NCBI RefSeq assembly: GCF_026967985.1
Contig: NZ_JAPVBJ010000011.1
Coordinates: forward strand, 1 to 64,000
Source of the DNA: Modestobacter sp. VKM Ac-2984
GTDB taxonomy: Bacteria; Actinomycetota; Actinomycetes; Mycobacteriales; Geodermatophilaceae
Length of the DNA stretch: 64,000 bases
Direction: 5' to 3'
The position numbers and the translations under genes are program-made. This document shows, piece by piece, positions 24,792-36,224 of this stretch (positions are counted from its first letter, which is position 1; the number at the start of each line of letters is the position of its first letter). The notes beneath the pieces were generated by a model that saw nothing but the letters and a program-made list of their open reading frames with translations, did no database searches and was not told where the DNA came from.

Positions 24792-24851
24792 GACGCTGCC
24801 ACGAGGCCCGGATCACGGCACACCTGGCGGCATCGGACCGTTGACCAGGGT

Positions 24852-25460
24852 GTGACGCTCCGCTTCCTCGTCCTCGGTGACTCCCTCGCCTTCGGCACCG
24901 GTGCCGCGACGATGCAGGACACCGTCGGCGCGCGGCTGACCCGTGCGCTGGTGCAGGCCGGGCACGACGTCGACCTGCAGGTGGTCGCCGTGCCCGGTGC
25001 CACCTCCCTCGACCTCGGCGCCCAGGTCCGCCGGGTGACCGGGCCCGTCGACGTCGCGCTGCTGGTCGTCGGCGCCAACGACCTGACCCGCCAGGTGTCG
25101 CCGCTCCGGGCGGCCGCGGCGCTGGGCTCGGCCGTGCAGGAGCTGCGCGGGGCCGGCGCCTCGGTGCTGGTGGTCCCGACCCCCGACCTGTCGTCGGTGG
25201 CCTGGGTGCCCCCGGCCTTCCGCGCGGTCGTCGCCGGCCTCTGCGATCAGCTGCGCACCCGGCAGACCGTCGCCGCCGCGCAGGCCGGCGCCGTCGTCGC
25301 ACCGGTCGCCCCGGAGCTGTCCCGGCGGTTCGCCGCGGACCCCACGCTGTTCTCCGCCGACCGGTTCCACCCGTCCTCGGCCGGCTACGCGCTGGTGGCC
25401 GAGGCCCTGGTCCCGGACCTGCTCCGGCTGGCCGCCGAGCGCACCGACGCCGCGGCCTGA
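24852..25460 (+). CDS. SGNH/GDSL-family hydrolase
   Basis: A 202-residue protein from GTG 24852. Block I is LVLGDSLAFGTG with the nucleophile serine, block III is VVGANDLTR with the oxyanion Asn, and block V is DRFHPSSAGY with the catalytic Asp and His, so the SGNH set is complete. There is no signal peptide, so it should act in the cytoplasm on an ester or thioester; the substrate is unknown. It converges with the DCC-family gene, whose stop lies 2 bp away. Confidence 0.88.
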   Translation: MTLRFLVLGDSLAFGTGAATMQDTVGARLTRALVQAGHDVDLQVVAVPGATSLDLGAQVRRVTGPVDVALLVVGANDLTRQVSPLRAAAALGSAVQELRGAGASVLVVPTPDLSSVAWVPPAFRAVVAGLCDQLRTRQTVAAAQAGAVVAPVAPELSRRFAADPTLFSADRFHPSSAGYALVAEALVPDLLRLAAERTDAAA

Positions 25461-25461
25461 C

Positions 25462-25851
25462 TCAGCCGGGATCGCGCGGGGGCAGCCGGCAGGCCGCCGT
25501 GCCGCCGGGGAGCCGGTGCCGGTGGGCGGCGACCAGCCGGTAGCCGAACGGGGCGACCCAGCGCACCGGGGGCAGGGACAGGACGGCGCCGAACAGCCAC
25601 CACGGCCGACCCGCCGCCCGCAGGGCCCGCGCCACCGCCGGCGCACCCCCGGTCACCGCGCCGTCCCAGTCGAGCCACAGCACCTCCGTCTGCGCCCGCT
25701 CGGTGCTCACCCCGATCTCCGCCAGGTCGACGAACTGCCACGGGACCACCTGCACGTCGGCCGGCAGCAACCGCCGGGCGACGTCGGCGCAGCGGGTGCA
25801 GAAGGCGCAGTCGCCGTCGAAGACGAGCGCGGGTGCGGTCACGGACGTCAT
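25462..25851 (-). CDS. DCC-family thiol-disulfide oxidoreductase-like protein (DUF393)
   Basis: A protein of 129 residues from ATG 25851; ATG 25869 would add six. The family motif is intact at the N-terminus: VFDGDCAFCTRCADV, with Asp followed by the CxxC pair, in a thioredoxin-like fold. The rest (LWLDWDGAVTGGAPAVARAL, LPPVRWVAPFGYRLVAAHRH) is typical of DUF393. It may exchange disulfides, but partners are unknown. Close to the sdh operon, yet about 100 bp upstream of the sdhB stop side and convergent with the hydrolase gene. Confidence 0.85.
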   Translation of the reverse strand: MTSVTAPALVFDGDCAFCTRCADVARRLLPADVQVVPWQFVDLAEIGVSTERAQTEVLWLDWDGAVTGGAPAVARALRAAGRPWWLFGAVLSLPPVRWVAPFGYRLVAAHRHRLPGGTAACRLPPRDPG

Positions 25852-25957
25852 CCTGGCCCGGCTGCGCACGGAGGTCGACGACGACCCCGGGACGCCGGAC
25901 GGGCCGGCACCCCAGGTGGGGTGCCGGCCCGTCCGGCCATCGGGAGGGTGCCTGCGA

Positions 25958-26733
25958 TCAGCTCATCGGGACGGCGCCGGCGCGCAGCGCACCGAGCAGG
26001 TCGTGGTTGAGCCGGGAGATGGTCTCCATCGAGATGCCCTTGGGGCACACGGCGGAGCACTCGCCGATGTTGCTGCAACCACCGAAGTCCTCGGCGTCCT
26101 GCTGGGCCACCATCTTCAGCACCCGGGTGTCGCGCTCGGGCTGGCCCTGCGGCATGAGCCCGAGGTGGGCGACCTTGGCCGCGGTGAAGAGCATCGCCGA
26201 TCCGTTCGGGCAGGCGGCCACGCAGGCGCCGCAGCCGATGCAGGTCGCGGCGTCGAAGGCGGCGTCGGAGTTCTTCTTCGGCACCGGGGTGGAGTGCGCC
26301 TCGGGAGCCGTGCCGGTGGGGGCGCTGATGAACCCGCCGGCGGAGATGATCCGGTCGAACGCCGACCGGTCCACCGCGAGGTCCTTGACCACCGGGAAAC
26401 CGCCCGCGCGCCACGGCTCGATGTCCAGCACGTCGCCGTCGGAGAACGACCGCATGTGCAGCTGGCAGACGGTGGCCTGCTCGGGGCCGTGCGCGATGCC
26501 GTTGATCATCAGACCGCAGGAACCGCAGATGCCCTCGCGGCAGTCGTGGTCGAAGGCCACCGGGTCGTCGCCGTCGAGGATCAGCTTCTCGTTCAGCACG
26601 TCGAGCATCTCGAGGAAGGACATGTCGGGCGAGACGTCGGTGACGTGGTAGGTCACCATCTTGCCCTTCTTGGTCCGGTCGCGCTGACGCCAGATGCGCA
26701 GCGTCAGGCTCATCATCGGTGTCTCTGTGCTGG

Positions 26734-26737
<4 letters not shown>
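25958..26737 (-). CDS. sdhB: Succinate dehydrogenase iron-sulfur subunit
   Basis: A 259-residue protein. GTG 26737 overlaps the sdhA stop as GTGA and is chosen as start; an internal ATG pair near 26,715 is an alternative. The [2Fe-2S] ligands are in [20 protein letters not shown] and a later Cys. The [4Fe-4S] and [3Fe-4S] ligands are in [14 protein letters not shown] and [14 protein letters not shown]. It passes electrons from the SdhA flavin to the membrane subunit and menaquinone. Last gene of sdhCAB, translationally coupled to sdhA. Confidence 0.95.
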
Positions 26738-28680
<1,943 letters not shown>

Positions 28681-28699
28681 GGCGGTGTGTCCTTCTCTC

Positions 28700-29410
28700 T
28701 CAGTCGATCAAGCCGAAGGCGACGGACAACGGCACGAGCAGGAAGCCGACGGTGATGACCCCGGCGACGACGTAGGCGAGGCCGTTCACGGCTCGCTCAC
28801 GCTTCTTGTTGGTCTGCCCGAGCGTCTGCGTGGCGGCGAAGATCCCGTGCCGCAGGTGCAGGCCCAGCAACAGCATGGAGACCACGTAGAACGCCGTGAT
28901 CGGGATGTTCGAGAAGCTGGCGACCAGGCGGTCGTAGGGCGTGGAGTCGTGCCCGACCGGGTTCACCGCACCGAGGGTGAGGTCCAGGATGTGCCAGATG
29001 ATGAACAGGGCCAGGATCAGCCCGCCCCAGCGGACGGTGCGTGAGGCGAAGCTCTGCTGCACCCGCTTCTTGGTCACGTAGGGCACCGGGCGCGCCCGCC
29101 GGGCCTGGCGCCACAGCGAGATGGCCGCCCAGAAGTGCAGGACCACCGCCGCGAGCAGCACCAGCCGGATGATCCAGAGGACGGTCTGGGTCGGCAGCGC
29201 CGGCTCGCCGATGGTGCGGATCCACCCGGAGTAGCTGTTGAACGACTCAGCGCCGGAGAAGGCCTTCAGGTTGCCGACCATGTGGGCGAGCAAGTACAGG
29301 ATCATGATGATCCCGCTGACCGCCATCACGGTCTTCTTCACGACCGAGCTGTCGAACCGGCCGGTCTTGGGGGCCCTGCGCTGGGCCGGCTGCGTCGTCA
29401 CTGTCGCCAC
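28700..29410 (-). CDS. sdhC: Succinate dehydrogenase cytochrome b membrane subunit
   Basis: A 236-residue protein from GTG 29410. It has five hydrophobic segments with histidines suited to haem ligation ([53 protein letters not shown]), the single-subunit, five-helix anchor that pairs with this type of SdhAB. A TACCTT -10 element lies about seven bases upstream of the GTG, so the transcript may be leaderless, supporting this start over the longer frame to 29659. It anchors SdhAB and reduces menaquinone. Confidence 0.9.
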   Translation of the reverse strand: MATVTTQPAQRRAPKTGRFDSSVVKKTVMAVSGIIMILYLLAHMVGNLKAFSGAESFNSYSGWIRTIGEPALPTQTVLWIIRLVLLAAVVLHFWAAISLWRQARRARPVPYVTKKRVQQSFASRTVRWGGLILALFIIWHILDLTLGAVNPVGHDSTPYDRLVASFSNIPITAFYVVSMLLLGLHLRHGIFAATQTLGQTNKKRERAVNGLAYVVAGVITVGFLLVPLSVAFGLID

Positions 29411-29417
29411 AGGGCCA

Positions 29418-29423
29418 AAGGTA
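29418..29423 (-). promoter_or_regulatory. Candidate -10 element of the sdhCAB operon (TACCTT)
   Basis: On the minus strand TACCTT (TAnnnT) ends seven bases before the sdhC GTG, which places the transcription start at or very near the start codon. No confident -35 hexamer is visible. Confidence 0.45.
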
Positions 29424-29595
29424 AGCCCAGTGCCCACATGACACCCAGGTGAACGCACCGTGACACAGCTCATGTAAGGCCACCCTGACCGCTGGACCGG
29501 CCCCGCGGGACCCGCACCACCCAGGGGGACAGCGGCCTCGGGGGGTGGAGGAAGATCGGCTCCGACCCAGTCCGGTGCCCCGAGAGGACGACGAC

Positions 29596-30207
29596 GTGCC
29601 AGGACCCACCCGCGGCTTCCTCGGCCGCCGCCGCGCGGCCGGAGACCCCCGGCTCCCACCCGGTCAGTACGACGCCGGCAGTGACTGGCCGGTGCTGACG
29701 GCCGAGCCCACCCCCCGGATCGCCCCGGAGACGTGGAGCATCGCCGTCGACGGCGAGGTGGAGACCCCGACCACCTGGACCTGGGACGAGGCGCACGCCC
29801 TGCCCGGGGCCGAGTACCGCGGCGACATCCACTGCGTCACCACCTGGTCGAAGTTCGACACCCGGTTCGGTGGCATCAGCGTGGACTCGCTCCTGGACGT
29901 CGCCCGGCCCACGGCCGAGGGGCGGTTCGTGATGGCCACGTCCAAGACCGGCTACACCACCAACCTGCCGATCGAGGACGTCACCGGTGGCAAGGCCTGG
30001 CTGGTGTGGGAGTTCGACGGCAAGCCGCTGACCGCCGAGCACGGCGGGCCGGTCCGGATGCTGGTGCCGCACCTGTACTTCTGGAAGAGCGCGAAGTGGA
30101 TCAGCCGGATCACCGTGCTGAAGCGGGACCAGCCCGGCTTCTGGGAGCAGAACGGCTACCACGACCGCGGCGACCCGTGGAAGCAGCAGCGGTACCAGGG
30201 CGACTGA
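29596..30207 (+). CDS. Sulfite oxidase-like molybdopterin oxidoreductase
   Basis: A 203-residue protein from GTG 29596, with GAGAGGA nine bases upstream. It is the compact YedY/MsrP-like Mo-pterin domain: PETWSIAVDGEVETPTTWTW, then GDIHCVTTWSKFDTRFGGIS with the Mo-ligating cysteine, and PVRMLVPHLYFWKSAKWI. There is no Tat signal, unlike MsrP, so it should be cytoplasmic. It sits 4 bp before an FNR-type reductase gene, probably its electron partner. Substrate is unknown; sulfite or sulfoxide chemistry is a guess from family. Confidence 0.88.
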   Translation: MPGPTRGFLGRRRAAGDPRLPPGQYDAGSDWPVLTAEPTPRIAPETWSIAVDGEVETPTTWTWDEAHALPGAEYRGDIHCVTTWSKFDTRFGGISVDSLLDVARPTAEGRFVMATSKTGYTTNLPIEDVTGGKAWLVWEFDGKPLTAEHGGPVRMLVPHLYFWKSAKWISRITVLKRDQPGFWEQNGYHDRGDPWKQQRYQGD

Positions 30208-30211
30208 GCCG

Positions 30212-31000
30212 GTGAACGACCTGACCCAGGACCCCGGGCCGGACTCCGGCAGCACCTCCGTGACCGCCGGCGGCCCGCCCGCGGGGGGCGCCGCACCCGC
30301 CGGCGGCTGGCGGACGGCGACGGTCGCCGGGCTCCGCCGGCCGATCGTGCGCTCGGTGGAGCTGCGGCTGGACGTCCACGACCGGGTCGACCACCTGCCG
30401 GGCCAGCACTACGTCGTCCGGCTGACCGCCGAGGACGGCTACACCGCGCAGCGCTCGTACTCGGTGGCCTCGGCGCCGGACGACCCGCTGGTGGAGCTGT
30501 TCGTCGAGCGGCTGGACGACGGCGAGGTCTCCACCTACCTCGCCGACGTCGTGGAACCCGGCGACGAGCTGGAGGTCCGTGGTCCGATCGGCGGCTGGTT
30601 CGTCTGGGACGGCGCCACCCCGGCCCTGCTGGTCGGTGGCGGCAGCGGCGTCGTCCCGCTGGTCGCGATGGTGCGGCACGCGCGTGCGCTCGGGCGGCTG
30701 GACCTGCTCCGGGTCGCGGTCTCGGCGCGCACGCTGGCCGAGCTGCCCTACGCCGACGAGCTGGCGGAGGCGGGGGCGTTGATCGCGCTGACCCGCGAGG
30801 CACACGGCATCCGCCCGGCGGCCCGGCTGACCGCGATGGACCTGCTCCCGCTGTGGGAGCCCGGGCAGACCGCCTACGTCTGCGGGTCCGCGGGCTTCGC
30901 CGAGTCGGCCAGCCAGCTGCTGGTCGGGCTGGGCCTGCCGCCGGCGTCGGTGCGGGTGGAGCGGTTCGGGCCGTCGGCGCTGGAGCTGCCGAAGCGCTGA
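30212..31000 (+). CDS. FNR-type ferredoxin/flavin reductase
   Basis: A 262-residue protein from GTG 30212. A disordered Gly/Ala/Pro N-terminus (first 30 residues) precedes the FAD-binding barrel with QRSYSVASAPDD (RxYS box). The NAD(P)-binding domain follows, with LLVGGGSGVVPLVAMVRHAR and AYVCGSAGFAESASQLL. There is no iron-sulfur motif. It follows the molybdoenzyme gene by 4 bp, so they likely form a two-component redox pair using NAD(P)H. A strong hairpin follows. Confidence 0.88.
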   Translation: MNDLTQDPGPDSGSTSVTAGGPPAGGAAPAGGWRTATVAGLRRPIVRSVELRLDVHDRVDHLPGQHYVVRLTAEDGYTAQRSYSVASAPDDPLVELFVERLDDGEVSTYLADVVEPGDELEVRGPIGGWFVWDGATPALLVGGGSGVVPLVAMVRHARALGRLDLLRVAVSARTLAELPYADELAEAGALIALTREAHGIRPAARLTAMDLLPLWEPGQTAYVCGSAGFAESASQLLVGLGLPPASVRVERFGPSALELPKR

Positions 31001-31040
31001 GCCGGACCGCGACCCGCCCCCCCGGTCGGCCGCCGGACGC

Positions 31041-31080
31041 ACGGCAGGCCCGGTACGCGTCCGCGTACCGGGCCTGCCGT
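31041..31080. terminator. 18-bp perfect hairpin, bidirectional terminator candidate
   Basis: ACGGCAGGCCCGGTACGC (31041-31058) pairs perfectly with 31063-31080 around a GTCC loop. It lies between the convergent reductase and catalase genes. No T-tract is present. Confidence 0.8.
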
Positions 31081-31106
31081 GTCCGGCCCCGGGGTGGGGC
31101 GGTGGC

Positions 31107-33218
31107 TCAGGCGGCCGGCGGCACCGCGCTTGAGGTGACCAGGTCGGCCCGCGCCCAGACCCGGTGCTGGCCCATCGCCGCGATGAGGTCCGCGGCCAGG
31201 GCTGCGCCGCTGTCCGCGCGGAGCACGCCCGGGCCGGCCGTGTCGATGCCGGCGGCGGTGAGCACCTCGGCGCCGTCGCCCCAGGTGCCGAACGCCTTCA
31301 GCTGGCGGAACGCCTCGTGCAGCAGGACGACGGCCTTGATGTCCTTCTCCTTCGGCGCGCCGTCGGCGATGACGACCGCGTCGAACTCGATCGAGCGGGC
31401 GGTGTCGTAGGTCCGCTCGACGATCTCCACGCCCTCGCCCGAGCCGAGCTCGCCACCGGACGGGGCGATCACCTTGGCCACGACGCCGGCGTCCTCCAGC
31501 GCCGTCCGCAGAGCGGTGATCCCGGCCAGGTCGGCGTCCGGGCCGGCGACGATGCCGACGATCCGGCCGTCGACCGGGTAGCTCGTGCCGTCGACCTGGG
31601 CCAGTGCGGGGGAGGGGGCCAGGTGCGCGACCGGCTCACCCTCCGGGGCCGGCAGCCCCAGCCCGGCGGCGACCCGCTGGCACAGCTCGGTGTCGATCCT
31701 GGCGAGCACGGTCAGTGCCCGCTCCTTGACCGCCTTCTCGTAGACCTTGCCGAGCTCGAAGGTGTAGGCCGCGGTGGTGTGCACCTTCTCGACGTCGGAG
31801 AGGCTGGCGTAGAACAGCGCCGCGTGCGAGAAGTGGTCGTCGAAGGACGCCGGGGCGCCGCGCAGCACCTCGCCCTCGACCCTGCGCGGCACGTTGACGT
31901 AGCCGCCGTGCTCGGCGTCGGCCACGGCCGGTGCGTCCCCGTCGAGGCCGTTGGGCTTGTAGGCCACCACGCCCTCGTGGAGGGCGTGCTGGTGGAAGCC
32001 GTCCCGGCTGTTGTCGTTGACCGGCACGTGCGGCCGGTTGATCGGGATCTGGGTGAAGTTCGGGCCACCCAGCCGGCTCAGCTGGGTGTCCAGGTAGGAG
32101 AAGTTGCGGCCCTGCAGCAGCGGGTCGTTGGTCCCCTCGATCCCGGGCACGAGGTGGCCGGTGTGGAAGGCGACCTGCTCGGTCTCGGCGAAGTAGTTGG
32201 TCGGGTTGCCGGTGAGCACCAGCTTCCCGATCGGCTGCACCGGGCAGAGCTCCTCGGGGATGATCTTCGTCGGGTCGAGCAGGTCGATGCCCTCGAAGGT
32301 CTCCTCGTCGGTGTCCGGCATGACCTGGACGCCGAGCTCCCACTCCGGGTACGCGCCGGCCTCGATGGCGTCGGCCAGGTCGCGGCGGTGGAAGTCGGGG
32401 TCGACGCCGGCCGCGATCTGGGCTTCCTCCCAGGTGAGGGAGTGCACGCCCAGCTTGGGCTTCCAGTGGAACTTGACCAGCGAGGTCTCGCCGGCGGCGT
32501 TGACCAGCCGGAAGGTGTGGATGCCGAAGCCCTCCATCGTCCGGTACGAGCGCGGGATGCCCCGGTCGCTCATGTTCCAGATCGTGTGGTGGGTCGCCTC
32601 GGTGTGCGTCGTGACGAAGTCCCAGAACGTGTCGTGCGCCGACTGCGCCTGCGGGATCTCCCGGTCCGGGTGCGGCTTCCCGGCGTGGATGATGTCGGGG
32701 AACTTGATCGCGTCCTGGATGAAGAAGACCGGCATGTTGTTGCCGACCAGGTCCCAGGTGCCCTCCTTCGTGTAGAACTTCACCGCGAAACCGCGGGTGT
32801 CCCGGACGGTGTCGGCCGAGCCGCGGGAGCCCAGCACGGTGGAGAACCGGACGAACACCGGCGTCTCCAGGCCCTCCTCCGCGAGCACCGCGGCCCGGGT
32901 CACGCCCTCGGCCCTGCCGTAGGCGGTGAAGACGCCGTGCGCCCCGGCGCCGCGGGCGTGCACCACGCGCTCCGGGATCCGCTCGTGGTCGAAGTGCATG
33001 ATCTTCTCGCGGAGGTGGAAGTCCTCCAGCAGCACCGGGCCCCGGCGCCCGGCCTTCAGCGAGTGGTCGGTGTCGGGGATGCGCACACCGTTGGGCGTGG
33101 TGAGGAAGTCGCCGGCCTGGGCGCGGGGGTCACGGCCCTGCTCGGGGCCGTCGTACACGACGCCGGTGGCGCTGACGGTGGCCGGGGCGGACTGGTCGGG
33201 CTGGCGCTTCGGGGGCAT
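31107..33218 (-). CDS. katE: Large-subunit (clade 2) monofunctional catalase, KatE-like
   Basis: A 703-residue protein from ATG 33218 with AGGAG upstream. Catalase core: the distal His in [14 protein letters not shown], the Asn region [20 protein letters not shown], and the proximal Tyr region near [18 protein letters not shown]. Beyond residue 540 there is a C-terminal flavodoxin/DJ-1-like domain ([40 protein letters not shown]) found in large catalases such as E. coli HPII. It converts hydrogen peroxide to water and oxygen in the cytoplasm. The gene stands alone. A longer frame upstream to 34,097 is antisense to the FNT gene and is not coding. Confidence 0.95.
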   Translation of the reverse strand: MPPKRQPDQSAPATVSATGVVYDGPEQGRDPRAQAGDFLTTPNGVRIPDTDHSLKAGRRGPVLLEDFHLREKIMHFDHERIPERVVHARGAGAHGVFTAYGRAEGVTRAAVLAEEGLETPVFVRFSTVLGSRGSADTVRDTRGFAVKFYTKEGTWDLVGNNMPVFFIQDAIKFPDIIHAGKPHPDREIPQAQSAHDTFWDFVTTHTEATHHTIWNMSDRGIPRSYRTMEGFGIHTFRLVNAAGETSLVKFHWKPKLGVHSLTWEEAQIAAGVDPDFHRRDLADAIEAGAYPEWELGVQVMPDTDEETFEGIDLLDPTKIIPEELCPVQPIGKLVLTGNPTNYFAETEQVAFHTGHLVPGIEGTNDPLLQGRNFSYLDTQLSRLGGPNFTQIPINRPHVPVNDNSRDGFHQHALHEGVVAYKPNGLDGDAPAVADAEHGGYVNVPRRVEGEVLRGAPASFDDHFSHAALFYASLSDVEKVHTTAAYTFELGKVYEKAVKERALTVLARIDTELCQRVAAGLGLPAPEGEPVAHLAPSPALAQVDGTSYPVDGRIVGIVAGPDADLAGITALRTALEDAGVVAKVIAPSGGELGSGEGVEIVERTYDTARSIEFDAVVIADGAPKEKDIKAVVLLHEAFRQLKAFGTWGDGAEVLTAAGIDTAGPGVLRADSGAALAADLIAAMGQHRVWARADLVTSSAVPPAA

Positions 33219-33396
33219 GCGGGAGCTCCTGTGCTCGGAGGAGGGAACGGCGTCGACTACCCGGTCCCCGGCGCGGGGGAAACGGTGGCCGGCGAGGTGT
33301 GACGTCGTCGGCCCCGGGTGTGGGTTGCCCACCACCGGGTAGGTCGCGGCCGGACCGCGGCACCCCGACTGCCCGGCCGTCGTGGCAGGAGACGCC

Positions 33397-34266
33397 GTGC
33401 GCACCACCCGTGACGACCTCGGGGAGATCGACCCCGCAGCGGAGCAGCCCGCCGGCGCCGACTCGGCGCGTGACGAGCTCGGCGAGGCCGACGGCCCGAC
33501 GGAGGACGAGCTGCAGGAGGCCTTCGACGCCGTCGTCAGCGACGGGGCGCAGCGGCTGCACCGCAGTTGGCGCGAGGTGCTCACCACCGGGTTCGCCGGG
33601 GGACTCGAAGTGGCCACCGGGCTGCTGCTGTTGTTCGCCGTGTACGCCGAGACGGGCAGCCACCTGCTCGCCGGGCTCGCCTTCTCCGTGGGCTTCATCG
33701 CCCTGCTGCTGGCCCGCAGCGAGCTGTTCACCGAGGGCTTCCTGGTGCCGGTCACCGCCGTGGCCGCCGGCCGGGCGAGCATGGCGCAGCTGGGCAAGCT
33801 GTGGAGCGGCACGCTGGTGAGCAACCTGCTGGGGGGCTGGCTGTTCATGTGGCTGGCCGTCCAGGCCTTCCCCCAGCTGCGGGACACCATGACGGACATG
33901 GCCGTCCACTTCGTGGACGCGCCGCTGGACCTGCAGTCGGCCGCGCTGGCCTTCCTCGCCGGGATCGCGATCACGCTGATGACCCGGATGCAGCACGGCA
34001 CCGACTCCGACCCGGCCAAGATCGTCGCTGCGGTCGCCGGCGCCTTCGTGCTGGCGGGGCTGCAGCTGTTCCACTCGATCCTGGAGTCGCTCGTCATCTT
34101 CGCCGCACTGCACGCCGATGCGCCGTTCGGCTACGGGGACTGGCTGGCCTGGTTCTGGTACACGGCGCTGCTGAACATGGCCGGGGGACTGTTCGTGGTC
34201 ACCCTGCTGCGGCTGGTGCGCAGCAAGGACATGATCAAGGAGGAGCGCGCGAAGGCAGGTGCCTGA
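33397..34266 (+). CDS. Formate/nitrite transporter (FNT) family protein
   Basis: A protein of 289 residues from GTG 33397, with AGGAG seven bases upstream; GTG 33382 would add five. An acidic N-terminal region of about 60 residues is followed by six membrane helices: WREVLTTGFAGGLEVATGLL, ARSELFTEGFLVPVTAVAAG, LWSGTLVSNLLGGWLFMWLA and later. The pattern is that of the FNT-like branch common in actinobacteria rather than FocA or NirC proper. It probably forms a pentameric channel for a small anion or acid; the substrate is unknown. Divergent from the catalase gene. Confidence 0.82.
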   Translation: MRTTRDDLGEIDPAAEQPAGADSARDELGEADGPTEDELQEAFDAVVSDGAQRLHRSWREVLTTGFAGGLEVATGLLLLFAVYAETGSHLLAGLAFSVGFIALLLARSELFTEGFLVPVTAVAAGRASMAQLGKLWSGTLVSNLLGGWLFMWLAVQAFPQLRDTMTDMAVHFVDAPLDLQSAALAFLAGIAITLMTRMQHGTDSDPAKIVAAVAGAFVLAGLQLFHSILESLVIFAALHADAPFGYGDWLAWFWYTALLNMAGGLFVVTLLRLVRSKDMIKEERAKAGA

Positions 34267-34268
34267 CC

Positions 34269-34817
34269 TCAGCCGGCCCGCGTGGCGCGGCGGATCGCGG
34301 CCACGTAGCGGTCCAGGGCCAGCCGCTGCACCCGCCGGCTGACCGGGCCGCCCAGCCGGGACAGCGGCGTCGCCAGCCGGGAGAACGCCCGCAGCGTGTA
34401 GACCACGTCGCCGTCCGGCTCCAGCGTGACGACGAAGGACTCCTCGCCGCTCTCCGGGTGCCCGGGCAGCGTGCCGTACCCGAACCCGCGTCGCCGGGGC
34501 TCGTCGACCACCCAGACCACCCGGCAGGGGATGTCCATCCCCAGCCGCCCGAGCCCCGCCGTCATCAGCACGACCGTGCCGGGGGTGCTGGCCGGCCCGT
34601 CGGCCCGGACCCGCAGCCCCGCGCCACGCTGAGCGGCCCAGCCGAACACCGCGGCCGTGGCCCGCTCGAACTCCGCCCGGCCCGAGCCCACGACGGCGGA
34701 CCGCTCGACGTGGTGGTGGCCGGCCGGCAGGGTCGCGTCCTGCGTGGCCCCGACCTCGGAGTAGGTGAACGGCGCGTCGACCAGCTGTGGCAGCGCCGTG
34801 CGGCGGAGGAGTCCCAC
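34269..34817 (-). CDS. DUF1990 family protein
   Basis: A 182-residue protein from GTG 34817 (start of GLLRRTALPQLVDAPFTYSE, where family similarity begins). Typical DUF1990 features are GATQDATLPAGHHHVERSAV, CRVVWVVDEPRRRGFGYGTL, PGHPESGEESFVVTLEPDGD and a C-terminal RVQRLALDRYVAAIRR. There is no membrane segment. Function is unknown for the family. It ends 2 bp from the convergent FNT gene and is divergent from the HipA-like kinase gene. Confidence 0.85.
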   Translation of the reverse strand: MGLLRRTALPQLVDAPFTYSEVGATQDATLPAGHHHVERSAVVGSGRAEFERATAAVFGWAAQRGAGLRVRADGPASTPGTVVLMTAGLGRLGMDIPCRVVWVVDEPRRRGFGYGTLPGHPESGEESFVVTLEPDGDVVYTLRAFSRLATPLSRLGGPVSRRVQRLALDRYVAAIRRATRAG

Positions 34818-34853
34818 GCCATCAGTCTCCCCGGCCGGGGCCGGGGCCGCCGG

Positions 34854-34859
34854 TAGGCT
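34854..34859 (+). promoter_or_regulatory. Candidate -10 element (TAGGCT) of the HipA-like operon
   Basis: TAGGCT ends ten bases before the GTG at 34870, so transcription would begin at or just before the start codon. This leaderless arrangement supports the chosen start. No clear -35 is seen. Confidence 0.5.
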
Positions 34860-34869
34860 GCGCAGCACT

Positions 34870-35727
34870 GTGCTCCCCGCCGTCTCCGCCACCCGGTACG
34901 TCACCCCGCTGCGTGAGGGTGGCTCGCTGCCGGGGCTCATGGAGGCCGACGACCTCGGCACCTACGTGGTCAAGTGGCGGGCCGCCGGGCAGGGCGTCAA
35001 GGTGCTCGCCGCGGAGGTGGTCTGCGGGGAGCTGGCCCGTCGGCTGGCCCTGCCGGTGCCCGCGCTCGTGACGGTGGACGTCGTCCCGGAGCTGGCGGTG
35101 GGGGAGCCGGACCAGGAGGTCCAGGAGCTGCTGCGCAGGTCCGCCGGGACGAACCTCGGGATGGACTACCTGCCCGGCGCGCTGGACTTCGAGGCCGGCG
35201 CCGCCCAGGTCGACCCGGAGCTGGCCGGGCGGGTGCTGTGGTTCGACGCGCTGATCGGCAACGTGGACCGGTCGTGGCGCAACCCGAACATGCTGTTCTG
35301 GCACGGGCGGCTGCACCTGATCGACCACGGTGCCGCACTGACCTTCCACCACCACTGGCCGGGCGCGCCCGCCGCCGTCCCCCGCCCGTACGACGCGGCC
35401 CAGCATGCGCTCGTGGAGTGCGCCCCCGACGTCGTGGCCGCCGACGCGGCGCTGGGGCCGCAGGTCACCGGCCCGTTGCTCACCGACGTGCTGGCCCAGG
35501 TGCCCGACGCGTGGCTGGAGGGAGCGACGCCCGAGGAGACCGCCGAGGAGGTCCGCGCCCGCTACGTCGGCCAGCTGCTGCAGCGGTTGGCCGCCCGCGA
35601 CGCCTGGCTGCCCGGGCTCGTCGCGGCGGCCGCCGCGGGCGGCGCCGGTCGGCGCACCGCGCCCCGCGGGCAGAACCGCCCCTCGTGGCTCGGCCCGCCG
35701 CCACCGGAGGGCGTGAGCCAGCGATGA
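34870..35727 (+). CDS. HipA-like kinase family protein
   Basis: A 285-residue protein from GTG 34870. It matches the stand-alone HipA-like family of actinobacteria: GGSLPGLMEADDLGTYVVKW, AEVVCGELARRLALPVPALV, DQEVQELLRRSAGTNLGMDY, WFDALIGNVDRSWRNPNMLF with the catalytic-loop Asp/Asn, and HLIDHGAALTFHHHW with the metal-binding Asp. The N-terminal HipA subdomain and a HipB-type repressor gene are missing, so it is not a classic toxin-antitoxin pair. It overlaps the DUF3037 gene by ATGA, the usual partner. Substrate is unknown. Confidence 0.8.
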   Translation: MLPAVSATRYVTPLREGGSLPGLMEADDLGTYVVKWRAAGQGVKVLAAEVVCGELARRLALPVPALVTVDVVPELAVGEPDQEVQELLRRSAGTNLGMDYLPGALDFEAGAAQVDPELAGRVLWFDALIGNVDRSWRNPNMLFWHGRLHLIDHGAALTFHHHWPGAPAAVPRPYDAAQHALVECAPDVVAADAALGPQVTGPLLTDVLAQVPDAWLEGATPEETAEEVRARYVGQLLQRLAARDAWLPGLVAAAAAGGAGRRTAPRGQNRPSWLGPPPPEGVSQR

Positions 35728-36119
35728 CCGGCCTGGACACCTTCGAGTACGCCGTCCTGCGGGTGGTGCCGCGGGTCGAGCGCGGGGAGTTGCTCAACGC
35801 CGGGGTGCTCGTCTACTGCCGGCAGCGGGACTACCTGGGCTCGCGCGTGCACCTGGACGTCGACCGGCTGCGCGCCCTCGACCCCACGGCGGACCCCGCC
35901 GCGATCACCGCCGCGCTGCAGGCGGCCGCCGACGTCTGCTCGGCCGCGGTCGCGGCCGGCGCCGCCGGGCGCGAGGCGCTGGGGTCACGGTTCCGCTGGC
36001 TGACCGCCCCGCGCAGCACCGTCGTGCAGCCCAGTGCCGTGCACACCGGGCTCACCGCCGACCCGGACGCCGAGGCCGACCGCCTGCTGCAGCTGCTCGT
36101 CCTCCCCGTCATCGGCTGA
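35724..36119 (+). CDS. DUF3037 family protein
   Basis: A 131-residue protein. ATG 35724 overlaps the kinase stop as ATGA. The start FEYAVLRVVPRVERGELLNA and GVLVYCRQRDYLGSRVHLD are the DUF3037 signature; the C-terminus includes RFRWLTAPRSTVVQPSAVH. Known only as the regular neighbour of HipA-like kinases. The tight coupling suggests a complex or substrate-modifier relation, which is inference. Confidence 0.85.
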   Translation: MTGLDTFEYAVLRVVPRVERGELLNAGVLVYCRQRDYLGSRVHLDVDRLRALDPTADPAAITAALQAAADVCSAAVAAGAAGREALGSRFRWLTAPRSTVVQPSAVHTGLTADPDAEADRLLQLLVLPVIG

Positions 36120-36224
36120 GCGCGTCCGGCTGCGGCGAGCCGACGCCACGCGTCGCCGGTCGGGTGTCGGGGACGACACGCCCGACACGCACAGGGTCCA
36201 CAGGCAACACTGGATTCGCCGTCC

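Noticed and set aside
31107-34097. 996-codon version of the catalase
   Set aside because: The extra 290 residues are antisense to the FNT gene, and a good ribosome-binding site precedes the ATG at 33218.
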